Shown one piece after another: positions 14,801-15,697 of a stretch of DNA of 15,697 bases (its first letter is position 1; every line of letters starts with the position of its first letter). The stretch lies in the NCBI GenBank assembly GCA_021205375.1, contig JAJPXR010000203.1, forward strand, positions 1 through 15,697, written 5' to 3'. Origin of the DNA: Clostridiales bacterium. GTDB taxonomy: Bacteria; Bacillota; Clostridia; Oscillospirales; Oscillospiraceae. The translations under genes were made by a program, and so were the position numbers. Under the pieces are notes generated by a model. The model was not told the DNA's origin. It made no database searches and was given only the letters and a program-made list of their open reading frames with translations.

Positions 14801-15357
14801 TTGACCGCTACCTGCTTGGGGATGCCGTGGTCCTGAAGCTCCAGGTAGTAATTTTCCTCCCCCATGATGTCCCGCATCAGCAGGGCGTGTTCTTTGGCTG
14901 CGTCATAGAGGCCCTGGTCCAGCAGCCGGGGAATTTCCCCCGCCAGACAAGCGGACAGGGCGATGAGACCCTCGTGGTGCTGCCGCAGCAGGTCCAGGTC
15001 GATGCGGGGGCGGTTGTAAAAGCCCTCGATGTTGGCCTGGCTGACCATGTAGGACAGGTTTCGGTAGCCCTCCTCGCTCTTGCACAGGAGGACCAGGTGG
15101 CGGGCCTCGCTGTCCAGCTCCTTCACCCGGTCGAAGCGGGTGCGGGGGGCCACATAGACCTCGCATCCGATGATGGGCTTGACGCCCTCGGCCTTGCACG
15201 CCTTGTAAAAGTCCACGCAGCCGTACATATTGCCATGGTCGGTGATGGCCACGGCGGTCTGGCCCAGCTCCTTCACCCGCTTCACCAGGCCAGTGATGCG
15301 GCAGGCTCCGTCCAGCAGGGAAAATTCGGTATGCACATGGAGGTGAACAAAGGCCAT
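11875..15357 (-). CDS. dnaE: DNA polymerase III alpha subunit, DnaE type
   Basis: This C-family replicative polymerase has 1160 residues. An N-terminal PHP domain has an apparently complete metal site (His7 and His9 in HLHVH, Asp40-His41, Glu66, His87, Asp205 and His207). Palm-domain GPGRGSAAGS (354-363) and catalytic Asp396 and Asp398 (PDIDMDF) and Asp548 (LLKMDFLG) follow. Next come the helix-hairpin-helix region (about 820-840), the clamp-binding QFDLF (908-912) and an OB-fold (about 990-1070). In Firmicutes that also have PolC, DnaE extends RNA primers before hand-over; PolC is not in this window. ATG 15357 has GGGAGG 8 nt upstream. It has its own promoter, and repeat copy 3 follows the stop. 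Confidence 0.97.
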   Translation of the reverse strand: MAFVHLHVHTEFSLLDGACRITGLVKRVKELGQTAVAITDHGNMYGCVDFYKACKAEGVKPIIGCEVYVAPRTRFDRVKELDSEARHLVLLCKSEEGYRNLSYMVSQANIEGFYNRPRIDLDLLRQHHEGLIALSACLAGEIPRLLDQGLYDAAKEHALLMRDIMGEENYYLELQDHGIPKQVAVNEGIVRLHRETGIPLVATNDAHYLTQEDSQAQDVLMCIQMGKTVEDPNRLRFETDQFYIKSEAEMAALFPEYPEALENTAKIAERCNMEFEFGHYHLPAFHYPEGYDGESLFAKLCNEGYARRYPNDPPGYRERLDYEMQMISQLGFVDYFLIVADFVGYAKSQDIPVGPGRGSAAGSIVSYCMDITDVDPMKYGLYFERFLNPERVTMPDIDMDFCYRRRGEVIDYVNRTYGNDHVAQIVTFGTMAARGVLRDVGRVLNFPYNEVDQLAKLVPSTLHITLDDALKLSKELRDKYENDERVRELIDTSRKIEGMPRHASKHAAGVVITRRPVYDYVPLARNDESIVTQYIMTTLEELGLLKMDFLGLRNLTILDDAEKLIRKKVPDFSLKTIPEDDPETFQMLQEGHTAGVFQMESAGMTNVCVQMKASSIEDLTAIVALYRPGPMESIPRFIASKLDPSKITYRHPMLEPILSVTYGCIVYQEQVMMIFQQLAGYSLGGADMVRRAISKKKAKQIQQEEHAFIYGDPSRNIKGCVANGIPEDTAKAIYGEIYDFANYAFNKAHAVCYAIVAYQTAYFKCHYPHEYMAALLTSVLDSSTKIAEYISACKDMGIQLLPPDINESGADFTVTGDNIRFGLAAVKGVGRGFIEKLVENRQERGPFRGIQDFCQRLYDYDLNRRALENLIRCGAFDRLGVRRSQLIQVMNPVMDAVASARKRNLEGQFDLFSGLGEDAAPQEVPLPNVPEFSPSELMAMEKETTGLYLSGHPMDEYRDATKQSGAVRIGAVMNDFALEDGPQTYHDDQRLRLAGVITTVRRKTTRNDTLMAYVTLEDDTSSIELLCFARVLEESGPLIREGVAVVTEGRISVRDEKAPQMLVDRVWSLRDGAAPPAQGRERRGNPQQQPRRGRLFVQVPSMDHPSVEKIKQYLIMFPGTDQLVLCCADTKKRFGIACQTHASLVRALEKLVGQENVVLK

Positions 15358-15394
15358 GACGACGCCCTCCCGGAAAAAGAGATGATTAAGGTAT

Positions 15395-15423
15395 AGTATA
15401 CTACAGGAGGCCGCTTTTTACAA
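15395..15423 (-). promoter_or_regulatory. Sigma-A promoter of dnaE
   Basis: On the minus strand, TTGTAA (15418-15423), a 17-bp spacer and TATACT (15395-15400) lie about 38 nt upstream of the dnaE ATG. The spacing is ideal and the -10 is one base off consensus. Confidence 0.75.
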
Positions 15424-15593
15424 GAAAAGAACCACAAAACGGGATGGTCAAAGGAGGCGAAATGGGAGAATGTTCGGAACGTCGTCCTTTCGATTTCCAA
15501 GGAGTATACACCCCTGCCTGTCCGGGCGCAAGTACGAAGAGCGAAAGACTTTTTGAACTTTCTGTGACCAAAGACACGGTACAGCACACCGCA
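15424..15593. other. Non-coding part of the right-edge gap, no supported gene
   Basis: The 340 bp beyond dnaE hold the dnaE promoter, this stretch, a hairpin and the window edge. On the minus strand a second, weaker promoter-like pair, TTGCGC-17 bp-TATACT, ends near 15503. On the plus strand an AAAGGAGG (15450-15457) precedes an ATG at 15462, but the frame runs straight through the hairpin below. I see no RNA gene. Confidence 0.4.
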
Positions 15594-15628
15594 AAAAGGG
15601 CTGTATCCAAACCGGATACAGCCCTTTT
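15594..15628. terminator. Terminator-like hairpin, 15-bp perfect stem
   Basis: AAAAGGGCTGTATCC (15594-15608), a 5-nt loop and GGATACAGCCCTTTT (15614-15628) pair perfectly. The T-run is five on the minus strand and four on the plus strand. It is best read as the terminator of a minus-strand gene lying beyond the right edge, insulating the dnaE promoter, though it could act both ways. Confidence 0.75.
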
Positions 15629-15644
15629 GCCGTTTAGTTTGATT

Positions 15645-15697
15645 GGTTCTATGTCAAGAGTTGGGGCAGAGAAAAATAACCCGCAAAAATAGTGAAG
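15645..15697. mobile_element. Possible terminus of an insertion sequence running off the window
   Basis: GGTTCTATGTCAAGAGTTGG (15645-15664) resembles the GG(C/T)TCT-TGTCAA style of ISL3-family terminal inverted repeats as I remember them. It lies directly outside the terminator hairpin and is followed by AT-rich DNA to the edge. The partner repeat and any transposase would be outside the window, so this is only a suggestion. Confidence 0.18.

Noticed and set aside
13969..15396. 475-codon plus-strand frame opposite dnaE
   Set aside because: It is antisense to the conserved PHP and palm regions of DnaE and is a compositional artefact.
15444..15692. 82-codon plus-strand frame with AAAGGAGG before an internal ATG at 15462
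   Set aside because: The frame passes through the perfect 15-bp hairpin, the ribosome binding site spacing is short (about 4 nt), and the product shows no family or membrane pattern. It could be real only if the hairpin is not a terminator.

Overview
The window reads as chromosomal DNA of a high-GC anaerobic Firmicute, most likely an Oscillospiraceae-type Clostridium relative (inference). The support is GC-rich housekeeping genes with AGGAGG-type ribosome binding sites and sigma-A-like promoters, meso-diaminopimelate wall chemistry (dapF plus a MurE with the DNPR signature), and GC-rich intergenic repeats of a kind I associate with that group. No rRNA, CRISPR array, phage gene or complete insertion sequence is visible.

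Layout. Positions 1-158 form an AT-rich edge that may hold the last 26 codons of a gene from outside the window. A TetR-type regulator (159-755, minus) is divergent from dapF (1007-1831, plus). After a repeat element comes murE (2101-3564), whose stop codon overlaps the start of a 54-codon two-helix membrane protein (3561-3725). A tRNA-Ser(CGA) with its own promoter and a strong terminator follows (3853-3978). Everything to the right lies on the minus strand: two small membrane proteins sharing one promoter (4012-4564), the run polA > rimI > tsaD > metallophosphoesterase (9689 down to 4676), a cardiolipin synthase-type phospholipase D protein (10022-11635) and dnaE (11875-15357). The right edge holds the dnaE promoter, a bidirectional terminator-like hairpin and a possible insertion-sequence end.

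Functional themes. dapF makes the meso-DAP that a DNPR-type MurE adds to the peptidoglycan precursor. dnaE and polA cover lagging-strand/primer extension and gap-filling or repair synthesis. tsaD carries out the last step of tRNA t6A37 synthesis, with rimI as its usual neighbour. cls makes cardiolipin.

The genes are ordinary and I see no convincing new multi-gene system. The most unusual structure is a family of three GC-rich repeats of about 80-115 bp (1881-1963, 9907-9988, 11750-11863). Each starts 11-49 nt downstream of a stop codon, and all three have the same orientation relative to the gene just upstream, as if they were mobile or functional 3'-UTR modules. Next in interest are the small membrane protein coupled to murE and several palindromes placed on promoters.
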